Of a stretch of DNA of 64,000 bases, positions 18,899 to 26,858 are shown in pieces. The stretch is from assembly GCF_017487405.1 (NCBI RefSeq), contig NZ_CP062222.1:2899001-2963000 (forward strand), written 5' to 3'. How positions within the stretch are numbered: position 1 is the stretch's first letter; each line of letters opens with the position of its first letter. Both the position numbers and the translations under genes were made by a program. Source of the DNA: Brevundimonas goettingensis. GTDB lineage: Bacteria; Pseudomonadota; Alphaproteobacteria; Caulobacterales; Caulobacteraceae. A model generated the notes under the pieces. It worked only from the letters and a program-made list of their open reading frames with translations, made no database searches and had not been told where the DNA came from.

Positions 18899-19846
18899 AT
18901 GCATGAAAGCGCGCCGCCCGAGCGGAGACCACAGGCGATGACGGGATCGCGCCGATCCCTGCTGGCGGGCCTGTGCGCCTGTGTCGCCGTCGCCCCGCTG
19001 GGTCTGGCCGCCTGCGATCGCAAGCCCAAGCCTGAGCCCAAGGTCGAGACCCCGGCCCCGACCGCGCCCGCCGGCCCGCCGGAAGGCTCGCTGGAATGGG
19101 CGATCCAGGGCCCCTGGCGCGCCGCCGACCGCCCACGCGATCAATGGCGTCACCCGATGGAGACCCTGCGCTTCTTCGGCCTGCAGCCGAACATGACGGT
19201 GGTCGATTTCTGGCCCGGCAGCGGCTGGTACACCGAGATCCTGGCCCCCTATCTGTCGCGCGGCGGCGGGACCTATTTCGCGGCGGGGTTCAGCACGGGT
19301 CCCGGCGCCGATCCGGCCCAGGCGGCCCTGATGGCCAACTATCAGACCCGTTTCACCGCCGACAAGAAACTGTACGGCGACATCCAGTTCTCCGCCTTCG
19401 GACCGTCGTCGGACGATGTGGCGCCTCCGGGCACGGCGGACCTGGTCCTGTTCATGCGCAACATCAACGCCTGGATGGCCACCGGCATCGCCGAAAAGGC
19501 CTTCGCCGACGCCTTCCAGGCCCTGCGACCAGGCGGCGTCCTGGGTATCGAACAGCATCGTCTGGCCCCGGACGAGGATCAGGATCCCGCCGCCGCCAAC
19601 GGCTATGTGCAGGAAGCCTTCGTGAAACAGCTGGCCGCCGAGGCCGGATTTGTTTTCGTCGCGTCGTCGGAAATCAACGCGAATGCAACAGATACAAAGG
19701 ATCATCCGTTCGGTGTCGGAACCCTGCCTCCGCAAAGCCTGACGGCTCCGCAAGGCCAGGCGCCCGATCCCACGTTCGATCGCAGCAAATACGATGCGAT
19801 CGGCGAGAGCGACCGCATGACCTTGAAGTTCAGGAAACCTGAGTGA
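18899..19846 (+). CDS. Lipoprotein methyltransferase-like protein, paralogue of upstream gene
   Basis: 315 residues from the ATG at 18899 after a GGGGGGAGA ribosome site; an internal ATG at 18938 would place the start just before GSRRSLLAGLCA, a twin-arginine-like signal. LAAC is a lipobox, so the protein is probably lipidated. Class I methyltransferase fold with motif I-like MTVVDFWPGSGWYTEIL is better preserved than in its paralogue, and HPMETLRFFGLQP, LRPGGVLGIEQHR and HPFGVGTL repeat the same landmarks. The stop overlaps the GTG of the downstream hydrolase gene (GTGA). Confidence 0.8.
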   Translation: MHESAPPERRPQAMTGSRRSLLAGLCACVAVAPLGLAACDRKPKPEPKVETPAPTAPAGPPEGSLEWAIQGPWRAADRPRDQWRHPMETLRFFGLQPNMTVVDFWPGSGWYTEILAPYLSRGGGTYFAAGFSTGPGADPAQAALMANYQTRFTADKKLYGDIQFSAFGPSSDDVAPPGTADLVLFMRNINAWMATGIAEKAFADAFQALRPGGVLGIEQHRLAPDEDQDPAAANGYVQEAFVKQLAAEAGFVFVASSEINANATDTKDHPFGVGTLPPQSLTAPQGQAPDPTFDRSKYDAIGESDRMTLKFRKPE

Positions 19847-20877
19847 ACCGCGCCCAAGCCTTCGCCGCCAACGCCCCGCTGATGGGCGTGCCCGGCGCCT
19901 CGTCGCCGCCCGGAGGCCAGGGTGACTGGTTCCGCGGGGCCGGCGGCCTTCGGCTGCGCGCCGCCTTCTGGACGCCCTCGACCCTGGTCGCCGCCAAGCC
20001 GCGCGGCACCGTCATCCTGTCGCCCGGCCGCACCGAGCCGATCGAGAAATATTTCGAGGTCATCGGCAATTTCCTCGCACGCGGCTTCTGCGTCCTGGCC
20101 CATGACTGGCGCGGCCAAGGCCTGTCGGCCCGCCTGCTGCCCGACCGGCTGAAAGGCCACGCCCGGGCGGTCGAGGAGTTCCTCGACGACTATCACCGCC
20201 TGCTCGACGCCTTCGAGGCCCGCGCGCCCAAGCCTTGGATCATGGTCGGCCATTCGATGGGCGCGGCCCTGAACCTGCTGACGCTGGAAAACGGCGAGGA
20301 GCGGTTCTCGGGCGCGGTCCTCTCGGGACCGATGCTCCGTATCAAGACGGGCAAGCGCTCGATGTGGTCGGTCAAGCTGGCCGTGCGCTGGAACCTGCGT
20401 CACGGCAAGGCCGGGGACTTCGTTCTGGACGATCCGGACGATCCCTTCGACCACACCTTCGAGAAGGACGCCCTGACCACGGACGAGACCCGCTACGAAC
20501 TGTGGCGGCAGCAGCTGTACGCCTGCCCACACCTGGCGGTTGGCGGGCCGACCTGGGGCTGGTTGGCGTTCGGGCTCGACGCGGGCGAGCGGGCGCTCAA
20601 GCCCAAGGCACTGAAAAACGTCAAGATTCCCTGTACTTTCGTCCAGGCGGGCGAGGACGACCGCGTCTGGAAACAGACCAACAAATGGGCGGCCAAACGC
20701 CTAGGCCGCGGCCGCTACGTCGAGGTCCCGGGCGCCAAGCACGAAATCATCATGGAGACGGACGACCTGAGGGCGCATTTCCTCAGCGAATTCGACGCTA
20801 TGGCCGACTACGTCGCTCCGACCCAGGATCTGCGCCCCCTGCCCCAACCCGACGACGTCGAGGTCGGCGCGGCTTGA
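19843..20877 (+). CDS. Alpha/beta hydrolase, PldB/monoacylglycerol-lipase-like
   Basis: 344 residues, GTG start overlapping the upstream stop. Nucleophile elbow GHSMG with Ser138, oxyanion stretch VILSPGRTEPIEKY, DWRGQG at about 88-93, acid in AGEDDRVW and histidine in GAKHEIIME near the C-terminus complete a triad. The serine-aminopeptidase-S33/lysophospholipase (COG2267) family fits. It probably hydrolyses lysophospholipid or monoacylglycerol. Translational coupling to the lipoprotein upstream suggests an envelope-lipid role (inference). No signal peptide is visible. Confidence 0.85.
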   Translation: MNRAQAFAANAPLMGVPGASSPPGGQGDWFRGAGGLRLRAAFWTPSTLVAAKPRGTVILSPGRTEPIEKYFEVIGNFLARGFCVLAHDWRGQGLSARLLPDRLKGHARAVEEFLDDYHRLLDAFEARAPKPWIMVGHSMGAALNLLTLENGEERFSGAVLSGPMLRIKTGKRSMWSVKLAVRWNLRHGKAGDFVLDDPDDPFDHTFEKDALTTDETRYELWRQQLYACPHLAVGGPTWGWLAFGLDAGERALKPKALKNVKIPCTFVQAGEDDRVWKQTNKWAAKRLGRGRYVEVPGAKHEIIMETDDLRAHFLSEFDAMADYVAPTQDLRPLPQPDDVEVGAA

Positions 20878-20889
20878 TTCTTGAGGGCG

Positions 20890-20923
20890 CTATCGCTCGC
20901 GACGCGGTCGCTCGCTGCTTGAG
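20890..20923 (+). repeat. 34-bp dispersed repeat, copy C
   Basis: Identical (inverted) to copy A in thiC. It lies in the 67-bp gap between the convergent hydrolase and hisN genes, with GCGC/GCGCG flanks that slightly extend an outer dyad. Confidence 0.85.
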
Positions 20924-20944
20924 CGCGTTCCGAGTCCGTTTCGG

Positions 20945-21745
20945 CTAGAGCGCCGCGCGTTTCAGCGTGACCAGCGCCTGTTCGCGAATGCGGACGTCGC
21001 CGACGGCGAGAATCTGCCCCGTGCCGTCGACCGGTTCGCCGCGCCAGTTGGTGACCTCGCCGCCGGCGGCCTCGACCACCGGAATGAGGGCCGACCAGTC
21101 CCAAAGCTTCAAGCTCGACTCTGCGACCAGATCCATTCGACCGGCCGCCACCATCGCATAGGCATAGGCGTCGCAGCCGTAGCGGGCGAGGCGGGCGGCG
21201 GCCCGCACCTGGGTCCATGCGCCGAGTTCCGAGCCGGTGAAGATTTCAGGATCGGTCGTGGAAATGACCGCATCGGTCAGGCGCTCGCAGGCGCGGGTCC
21301 TGATCGGCTTCGTCTGGCCCCGGCTCATCAGCACGGCGCCCGAGGGCCCTCCGAGGAAGAGCTCGCCGATATAGGGCTGGGAAATCGCGCCGACAGACGG
21401 CTCCCCCGCGACCCTCAGGCCGATCAGTGTCGTCCAGAGCGGCAGGCCGGAAATGAAAGCGCGGGTGCCGTCGATGGGATCCAGAATCCAGACATGCTCC
21501 GCGTCCGGACGATCCTCGCCATATTCCTCGCCGATGACCCCGTGGTCGGGATAGCGGGCGGCGATCAGACGGCGGATGGCGGCCTCGGCGTCCTTGTCCG
21601 CCTGGGTGACCGGGTCGAAGGCGCCTACTCCCGTAGAATTGGGACCGGCCTTGTTCTCCTCGGCATAGTCGCCGCGGAAGAAGGGCAGGGTCACCCCAGC
21701 CGCTTCACGGGCCAGTTCGACGGCGAAGGCTTCGAATTCAGTCAT
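20945..21745 (-). CDS. hisN: Histidinol-phosphatase, inositol-monophosphatase fold
   Basis: 266 residues from the ATG at 21745. The Mg-binding signature is complete: DPVTQAD, GEEYGE with Glu73, and WILDPIDGTRAFISGLPLW with Asp89 and Asp92, plus LWDWSALIPVVEAAGG in the C-terminal part. The GTRAFISGLPLW form is characteristic of HisN, which removes phosphate from histidinol phosphate in histidine synthesis. An inositol-monophosphatase activity cannot be excluded. It is monocistronic here, convergent to the hydrolase. Confidence 0.85.
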   Translation of the reverse strand: MTEFEAFAVELAREAAGVTLPFFRGDYAEENKAGPNSTGVGAFDPVTQADKDAEAAIRRLIAARYPDHGVIGEEYGEDRPDAEHVWILDPIDGTRAFISGLPLWTTLIGLRVAGEPSVGAISQPYIGELFLGGPSGAVLMSRGQTKPIRTRACERLTDAVISTTDPEIFTGSELGAWTQVRAAARLARYGCDAYAYAMVAAGRMDLVAESSLKLWDWSALIPVVEAAGGEVTNWRGEPVDGTGQILAVGDVRIREQALVTLKRAAL

Positions 21746-21889
21746 GAGGAGCGAGGGCCGAGGATGTGGGGTCAGGGTCGACACGACCTCTACCCCGCCC
21801 GTTTGCCGGTGTCCTCCCCCAAGGACCGGCTTCGGTTCTTATCCTCGGCCCCCGTCGCCTCGCCCCCTCCGAAGCGCAGGCCCTGCGGC

Positions 21890-22270
21890 TTAAGCCGCCG
21901 GCTCTTCGGCGTGGAGAGACTTGGCCAGGTCCAGCAGGCGCCGGCGCGGGCGCTCGCCGAGCTGGTAATAGGCCTGGATCAGGTCGAGGGTTTCCTTGCG
22001 GGAAAACATTTCACCGCCGTTGGCCCCGGCCGCTTCCTTGCGTTCCATGGCCTCGGTCAGGCCGTCGTAGAAATAGTTCACCGGCGATTCCAGCGCCTCG
22101 GCCAGCTGCCACAGGCGGGCGGCCGAGATGCGGTTGGCGCCGCACTCATACTTCTGGATCTGCTGGAAGCGGATGCCGACTTGCAGCGCCAGCTGTTGCT
22201 GCGTCAGGCCCAGAAGGCGACGGCGGCGACGCAGGCGGCGGCCCAGGTGAAGATCGATGTCGGTGGCCAT
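21890..22270 (-). CDS. XRE-family transcriptional regulator (PraR/PhrR-like)
   Basis: 126 residues from the ATG at 22270. A helix-turn-helix of Cro/CI type spans about residues 9-63: GLTQQQLALQVGIRFQQIQK and the conserved ANRISAARLWQLAEAL, then a C-terminal helical part. The QKYECGANRISAARL motif closely recalls the rhizobial PraR/PhrR regulators and Caulobacteraceae homologues. It probably binds DNA as a dimer; targets are unknown. Divergent from the GlsB gene region to the right. Confidence 0.85.
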   Translation of the reverse strand: MATDIDLHLGRRLRRRRRLLGLTQQQLALQVGIRFQQIQKYECGANRISAARLWQLAEALESPVNYFYDGLTEAMERKEAAGANGGEMFSRKETLDLIQAYYQLGERPRRRLLDLAKSLHAEEPAA

Positions 22271-22481
22271 GGCCCCATATTCCCCGTTTGGCGGGCTGTC
22301 CCGAAATGGAACGGCTCGCCTTGATCGCCGCAAACGATGTGCCGCTTTCCCCAAGGGAGGGAGTAGCCACGTTCGGCGAACAATTTATAGGGGTTAGGCC
22401 TGATGAGGTTTACCGTGACGCAACCTACCGCGACCGCGGGTGTTACCCCGACCAGCTAGTCAAGCTTGGAAGGATGACATC

Positions 22482-22736
22482 ATGGGTCTGGGAATTATCG
22501 GTTGGCTGATCATCGGCATTGTCGCCGGGTGGTTGGCGGAAAAGGTCATGGGCCGCAATCACGGCCTGATCACCAACCTCATCGTGGGCGTGCTCGGCGC
22601 GTTCCTTGGCGGCTGGATCGCCGGAGCCCTGCTGGGCATTCCGGTCGGGGGCTTCAATATCGTCACCCTGATCGTGGCGTTCGGCGGCGCCTGCCTGCTC
22701 CTGTTCTTGCTGGGTCTGGTCAAGCGCCGCGCCTGA
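22482..22736 (+). CDS. GlsB/YeaQ/YmgE-family stress membrane protein
   Basis: 84 residues, three hydrophobic helices (about 2-20, 28-49, 57-78) with the family segments GWLAEKVMGRNHG and LIVGVLGAFLGGWIAG. GGAAGG lies 7 bp upstream of the start. Such transglycosylase-associated proteins are general-stress inner-membrane proteins of unsettled function. A strong terminator follows. Confidence 0.9.
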   Translation: MGLGIIGWLIIGIVAGWLAEKVMGRNHGLITNLIVGVLGAFLGGWIAGALLGIPVGGFNIVTLIVAFGGACLLLFLLGLVKRRA

Positions 22737-22757
22737 CCGACAGCGCCGAACAACGAA

Positions 22758-22785
22758 AAGGGGCGGTCCTTGCGGGCCGCCCCTT
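22758..22785. terminator. Bidirectional rho-independent terminator
   Basis: Stem AAGGGGCGG/CCGCCCCTT with a 10-base loop, A-run on the left and TTCTTC on the right. It lies between the convergent GlsB and exported-protein genes. Confidence 0.85.
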
Positions 22786-22806
22786 CTTCATGTCCGCAGG
22801 ACGGAC

Positions 22807-23334
22807 TTACTGAACCGGCGGAGCGCGGTTGAACTCGCCGGAGCTCCAGGCCGTGACCACGGCGTCGCCCTGGACGCTGGCGCCGGAAGCCGGCACCGAG
22901 CGCAGGGTTCCGTCGGCCGAGCGCACCACGAAGCTCTCGACGCGGCCGGCGGAGTTGCGCGTCAGGCGCACGACCGAGCCCAGCATATTGCCGTCGGATC
23001 CATGGACCATGGCGCCGGTCGAGATGTTGAGGCTGGCGTCCGCGCCGTTCCGGTCTGCGGCGACCTGGGTATCCGACTGGACCGAGGCGGAAGCCGAGGC
23101 GTCGGCGGCGCTGCTCGCGGCCGATCGGGCATCGCGGACGGTGCTGCGGGTCATGTCAGTTGCGCCGCGTACGGTCGTACCGACCTGGCCGGTGATCGGT
23201 GCGGTCTGGGGCAGGCCCACGCCCACGCCGACCTGGGCGCCAACCTGTCCGGTGGAGCCACCCACTATCTGGGCCGAGGCGGGGACAGCGATCGCGAGGG
23301 CGGCCGCCGCAGTGGTCAAAAGAAGGGTACGCAT
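22807..23334 (-). CDS. Exported PRC-barrel-like protein A
   Basis: 175 residues with a Sec signal (MRTLLLTTAAAALAIAVPA then SAQ). A Gly/Val/Ala-rich middle is followed by a compact C-terminal domain, GAMVHGSDGNMLGSVVRLTR to AWSSGEFNRAP, that resembles a PRC-barrel-like beta unit. The same domain occurs in the neighbouring gene upstream on this strand. Probably periplasmic. Function unknown. Confidence 0.65.
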   Translation of the reverse strand: MRTLLLTTAAAALAIAVPASAQIVGGSTGQVGAQVGVGVGLPQTAPITGQVGTTVRGATDMTRSTVRDARSAASSAADASASASVQSDTQVAADRNGADASLNISTGAMVHGSDGNMLGSVVRLTRNSAGRVESFVVRSADGTLRSVPASGASVQGDAVVTAWSSGEFNRAPPVQ

Positions 23335-23380
23335 CCTGGTTTCCTCATTGTTGGGCGCCGAGGGGACGCCGATAAAAAGA

Positions 23381-23408
23381 GAAACGCGCCGGCAGGCCGA
23401 CGCGTTTC
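23381..23408 (-). terminator. Terminator of PRC-barrel-like gene B
   Basis: On the minus strand GAAACGCG pairs with CGCGTTTC across a 12-base loop and is followed by TCTTTTTATC, a good U-tract. It lies downstream of the gene ending at 23445. Confidence 0.85.
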
Positions 23409-23444
23409 ACAGAGTTAACGATCCGAAGCGGGATCAGTCGCAGA

Positions 23445-24014
23445 TCAGGCCTGCGGCTGGACCGGCGGGGCGGCCGGCTCTTCCGGCGCCGGAGTTTCGG
23501 TCGGGGTCGGCTCGGTGACCGGAGTCTCCGTCGTGGACGGGGTAGCTTCAGGCGAGGCGGAATCCAGAGCGGGCTGCGGCGGGGCTTCGGTCGAGGCCGG
23601 AGCCGCAGACGAAGCGGCGTCCGGGGCGCTGCCCGGGATGGCCGGGGCGGCGGTGAACTCGGCCGTGGTCCAGCCGACGACGACACCCGCGCCTTCCGGC
23701 TTCAGGCCCGCCAGCGGCACGCCCTTCAGCTGGCCGTCCGTACCGCGCACGGTGAGCTCCTGGGCGCCGGCGTTGTCGCGAACGCCTTCGAGCTTGCCGA
23801 GGACGGCGCCGTCCGAGCCCTTGACGTCCGAGCCGGGCTGCAGCGACAGGGTGCCGGGCTGCTGGGCCGGAGCCGTAGCCGTAGCCGGGGCGGCGGCAGG
23901 CGCGGGGGTAGGGGCCGGGGCCGGATCCTGGGTCGCGTCCTGCGCGAAGGCGGCCGGAGCGGCGGTGAGCATCAGGCCGGCGATGCCGGTCAGAAGGGCG
24001 GTCTTGCGGATCAT
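23445..24014 (-). CDS. Exported PRC-barrel-like protein B with Pro/Thr-rich tail
   Basis: 189 residues from the ATG at 24014 with a Sec signal ending in AAFAQD. A Pro/Ala linker precedes a domain (GSDVKGSDGAVLGKLEGVRD through VVVGWTTAEFTAAP) that parallels the C-terminal domain of protein A. A 60-residue Pro/Thr/Glu tail (about TEAPPQP onward) is probably disordered and cell-surface or periplasmic. Paralogous pair; function unknown. Confidence 0.65.
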   Translation of the reverse strand: MIRKTALLTGIAGLMLTAAPAAFAQDATQDPAPAPTPAPAAAPATATAPAQQPGTLSLQPGSDVKGSDGAVLGKLEGVRDNAGAQELTVRGTDGQLKGVPLAGLKPEGAGVVVGWTTAEFTAAPAIPGSAPDAASSAAPASTEAPPQPALDSASPEATPSTTETPVTEPTPTETPAPEEPAAPPVQPQA

Positions 24015-24152
24015 GTCCGTTCTCCGAATATCTGCGCGGCCGGGGCGCCGCAGGTTACAAACTCGCAATGTTTCTGATTGTTTCCTCTGCCCAGAAATGA
24101 CCCCGGAGCCGACACGATTGGACGATTCACGGGATCGTGGCATCAGGGTCGG

Positions 24153-25865
24153 ATGACGAACGAAGCCGAACCGCGACGCGGCGTCGCCCGCCGCCTGGCG
24201 GGCCTGGCCAAGGAGGCGACACCCCAGATCTTCGCGGTGGCCGTCTTCGCGGTCGGCGCCCTGATGATCATTTCGGCAGTGACCCCGGCCTTTTCCGACC
24301 GCCTGCGCGCATTGAGCGGATCGGTGTCGCCGGTCCTGATCGAACTGTCCCATTTCGCAGCCAGCGTGGTTGGCTTCCTCCTGCTGCTGCTCTCGGCGGG
24401 CCTGTGGCGGCGCCGGCGCGGCGCCTACTGGACCGCCCTGGGGGCCATGGGGGCCGGGGTGGTCTTCTCCCTGCTCAAGGGTCTGGACTGGGAAGAGGCC
24501 CTTGCACTCGCAATCATCGCCGCCCTGCTGATCCCCTGCCGGACAGCCTTCAACCGGCGGTCGCGGCTGGTCGAGCCCTTGCGGCCCGGCTGGCTGATCC
24601 TGCTGACCACGGCGGTGATCGCGGCGATCTGGCTGGGCTTCTTCGCCTATCGCGACATCGCCTATACCGACCAGCTGTGGTGGAGCTTCCTGACCGACCG
24701 CGAGGCCTCTGGCTTCCTCAGGGCGGTGGCGATCCTGGCGATCCTGACCCTCGCCATCGCCGCAGTATCCCTGCTGTCCTCCCCCGGATCGGGACGGCGG
24801 CGGCTGGCCAATCCGCAGGACCGCGCCAGGGCGCTGGCGGCCTTGTCCGAAGCCGATCACGCCACGCCCGAGGCCTGGCTGGCGACCTTGGGCGACAAGA
24901 CCCTGCTGTTCAGCCCCTCTGGCCGCAGTTTCCTGGCCTACCGGGTGCGCGGCCGACGCTGGATCGCCATGGGCGAACCGGCGGGGCTGAGGAGCGAGCG
25001 ACAGGATTTGCTGTGGGCCTTCGCCGAACTGGCCGACAGCTATGGCGGGGCGGCGGTCTTCTATTCGGTCGGGGAGGGCGTTCTGGCCGATCTGGCGACC
25101 ATGGGGCTGGCCATGCGCAAGGTCGGCGAGACCGCCGTCGTGTCGGTCGGGGACTTCTCGCTGGAAGGCAAGTCCAAGCAGAACCTGCGCACCGCGATCA
25201 ATCGGGCCGAGCGCGAGGGGGCCAGTTTCGAGGTCCTGCCGCCCGGATCGGCCAGCGCCCTCGTCGCCGAACTGAAGGCCGTGTCGGACGCCTGGCTGGC
25301 GGACCACAACGGCGCAGAGAAGGCGTTTTCGCTGGGCCGGTTCGATCCCGCCTATCTGGACCTGACGCCCCTGGCCGTGGTGCGCCAGACAACTGAAGCA
25401 ACGCCAGACGGCCGCATCGTCGCCTTCGCCAACCTGCTGCCCGGCGAGGGGAACGACCGCGAGGTCGCCATCGACCTGATGCGCCACCTGCCCGACGCCC
25501 CTCCGGGGGTGATGGACTATCTGTTCATCCGCGCCATCCAGTGGTCGATGACGCAAGGGTTCGAAGCCTTCGACCTGGGCATGGCGCCCCTGGCCGGGCT
25601 GGAGGACCGCCGGCTGGCGCCCGTCTTCGCCCGCGTCGGCGCCCTGGTATTCGAGGAGGGGGGCGCCCTCTACGGCTTCCAGGGCCTCCGCAGCTACAAG
25701 TCCAAATTCGCCCCTGACTGGAAGGCGCGTTTCATCGCCGCCCCGGTTTCGACGCCCCTGCCGCTGGCCCTGCTGGACGTGGCCCTGCTAACCAGCGGCG
25801 GCTGGCCGGGAATGTTGGGGATCGGAAACGATGCGAAACCTGCAGCCCGATCAAAGACGCGATAA
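24153..25865 (+). CDS. Short MprF-like phosphatidylglycerol acyltransferase (DUF2156)
   Basis: 570 residues from the ATG at 24153. The N-terminal part has about six hydrophobic helices (roughly 25-215). The C-terminal 330 residues form the GNAT-like LPG-synthase catalytic domain (DUF2156), with PEAWLATLGDKTLLFSPSGR, YSVGEGVLADLATMGLAMRK and FDLGMAPLAGLEDRR as diagnostic stretches. Classical MprF has 14 helices in about 840 residues, including a flippase half. This protein lacks most of that, so synthesis without flipping is likely (inference). It would aminoacylate phosphatidylglycerol and alter membrane charge. Confidence 0.8.
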   Translation: MTNEAEPRRGVARRLAGLAKEATPQIFAVAVFAVGALMIISAVTPAFSDRLRALSGSVSPVLIELSHFAASVVGFLLLLLSAGLWRRRRGAYWTALGAMGAGVVFSLLKGLDWEEALALAIIAALLIPCRTAFNRRSRLVEPLRPGWLILLTTAVIAAIWLGFFAYRDIAYTDQLWWSFLTDREASGFLRAVAILAILTLAIAAVSLLSSPGSGRRRLANPQDRARALAALSEADHATPEAWLATLGDKTLLFSPSGRSFLAYRVRGRRWIAMGEPAGLRSERQDLLWAFAELADSYGGAAVFYSVGEGVLADLATMGLAMRKVGETAVVSVGDFSLEGKSKQNLRTAINRAEREGASFEVLPPGSASALVAELKAVSDAWLADHNGAEKAFSLGRFDPAYLDLTPLAVVRQTTEATPDGRIVAFANLLPGEGNDREVAIDLMRHLPDAPPGVMDYLFIRAIQWSMTQGFEAFDLGMAPLAGLEDRRLAPVFARVGALVFEEGGALYGFQGLRSYKSKFAPDWKARFIAAPVSTPLPLALLDVALLTSGGWPGMLGIGNDAKPAARSKTR

Positions 25866-25910
25866 GCATCCCTATGGTCTGGCTTCAGCTTATTTCGTGA
25901 GGGGCCTCCG

Positions 25911-26858
25911 ATGCAGCCCGGCTATGTCGCCCCCTCAAGTACCGAGGATTTCGCCTTGCCGACCCTGACCCACCTCCAGCGCCTGGAGGCCGAGAGCATC
26001 CACATCCTGCGCGAGGTCGTCGCCGAGGCCGAGCGTCCGGTCATGCTCTATTCCGTGGGCAAGGACTCGGCGGTGATGCTGCATCTGGCGGCAAAGGCCT
26101 TCTGGCCCTCTCTCCCGCCCTTTCCCCTGCTGCATGTCGATACGACGTGGAAATTCCGCGCCATGTACGAGATGCGCGAGCGGATGGCGCGCGAGCTGGG
26201 CTTCGAACTGCTGGTCCACCAGAATCCCGAAGCGCTGGCCAAGGGCATCAATCCGTTCGACCACGGCTCGGCCCTGCACACCGACCTCTGGAAGACCGAG
26301 GGATTGAAGCAGGCGCTGGACCTGCACGGCTTCGACGTAGCCTTCGGCGGCGCCCGGCGCGACGAGGAGAAATCGCGGGCCAAGGAGCGGATCTTCTCGT
26401 TCCGCTCGGCCGGCCACCGTTGGGACCCCAAGGCGCAGCGGCCCGAGCTGTGGCGGCTCTACAATGCGCGCAAGAGCCCGGGCGAGAGCATCCGCGTCTT
26501 CCCCATCTCCAACTGGACCGAGCTGGACGTCTGGCAATACATCCATCTGGAGAACATCCCGATCGTGCCGCTGTACTACGCCGCCGAACGGCCCGTGGTG
26601 CGGCGCGACGGCCAGCTGATCATGGTCGATGACGACCGGATGCCGCTGAAGCCCGGCGAGACGCCGGAGATGAAATCCGTACGGTTCAGGACGCTCGGCT
26701 GCTATCCCCTGACCGGCGCGGTGGAAAGTACGGCGGATAGTCTGCCCGCCATCATCCAGGAAATGCTGCTGACCACGACGTCGGAGCGTCAGGGCCGGGC
26801 CATCGACCACGATCAGGCCGGCTCGATGGAGAAGAAGAAGCAGGAGGGCTATTTCTGA
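25911..26858 (+). CDS. cysD: Sulfate adenylyltransferase subunit 2
   Basis: 315 residues. The ATP-pyrophosphatase P-loop-like SVGKDS at residues 48-53, [12 protein letters not shown] and the [11 protein letters not shown] segment are those of CysD. With CysN it makes APS from sulfate and ATP in the cytosol. A GAGGGG ribosome site lies 9 bp before the ATG. The stop overlaps the ATG of cysNC (TGATG), typical of the cys operon. Confidence 0.97.
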   Translation: MQPGYVAPSSTEDFALPTLTHLQRLEAESIHILREVVAEAERPVMLYSVGKDSAVMLHLAAKAFWPSLPPFPLLHVDTTWKFRAMYEMRERMARELGFELLVHQNPEALAKGINPFDHGSALHTDLWKTEGLKQALDLHGFDVAFGGARRDEEKSRAKERIFSFRSAGHRWDPKAQRPELWRLYNARKSPGESIRVFPISNWTELDVWQYIHLENIPIVPLYYAAERPVVRRDGQLIMVDDDRMPLKPGETPEMKSVRFRTLGCYPLTGAVESTADSLPAIIQEMLLTTTSERQGRAIDHDQAGSMEKKKQEGYF

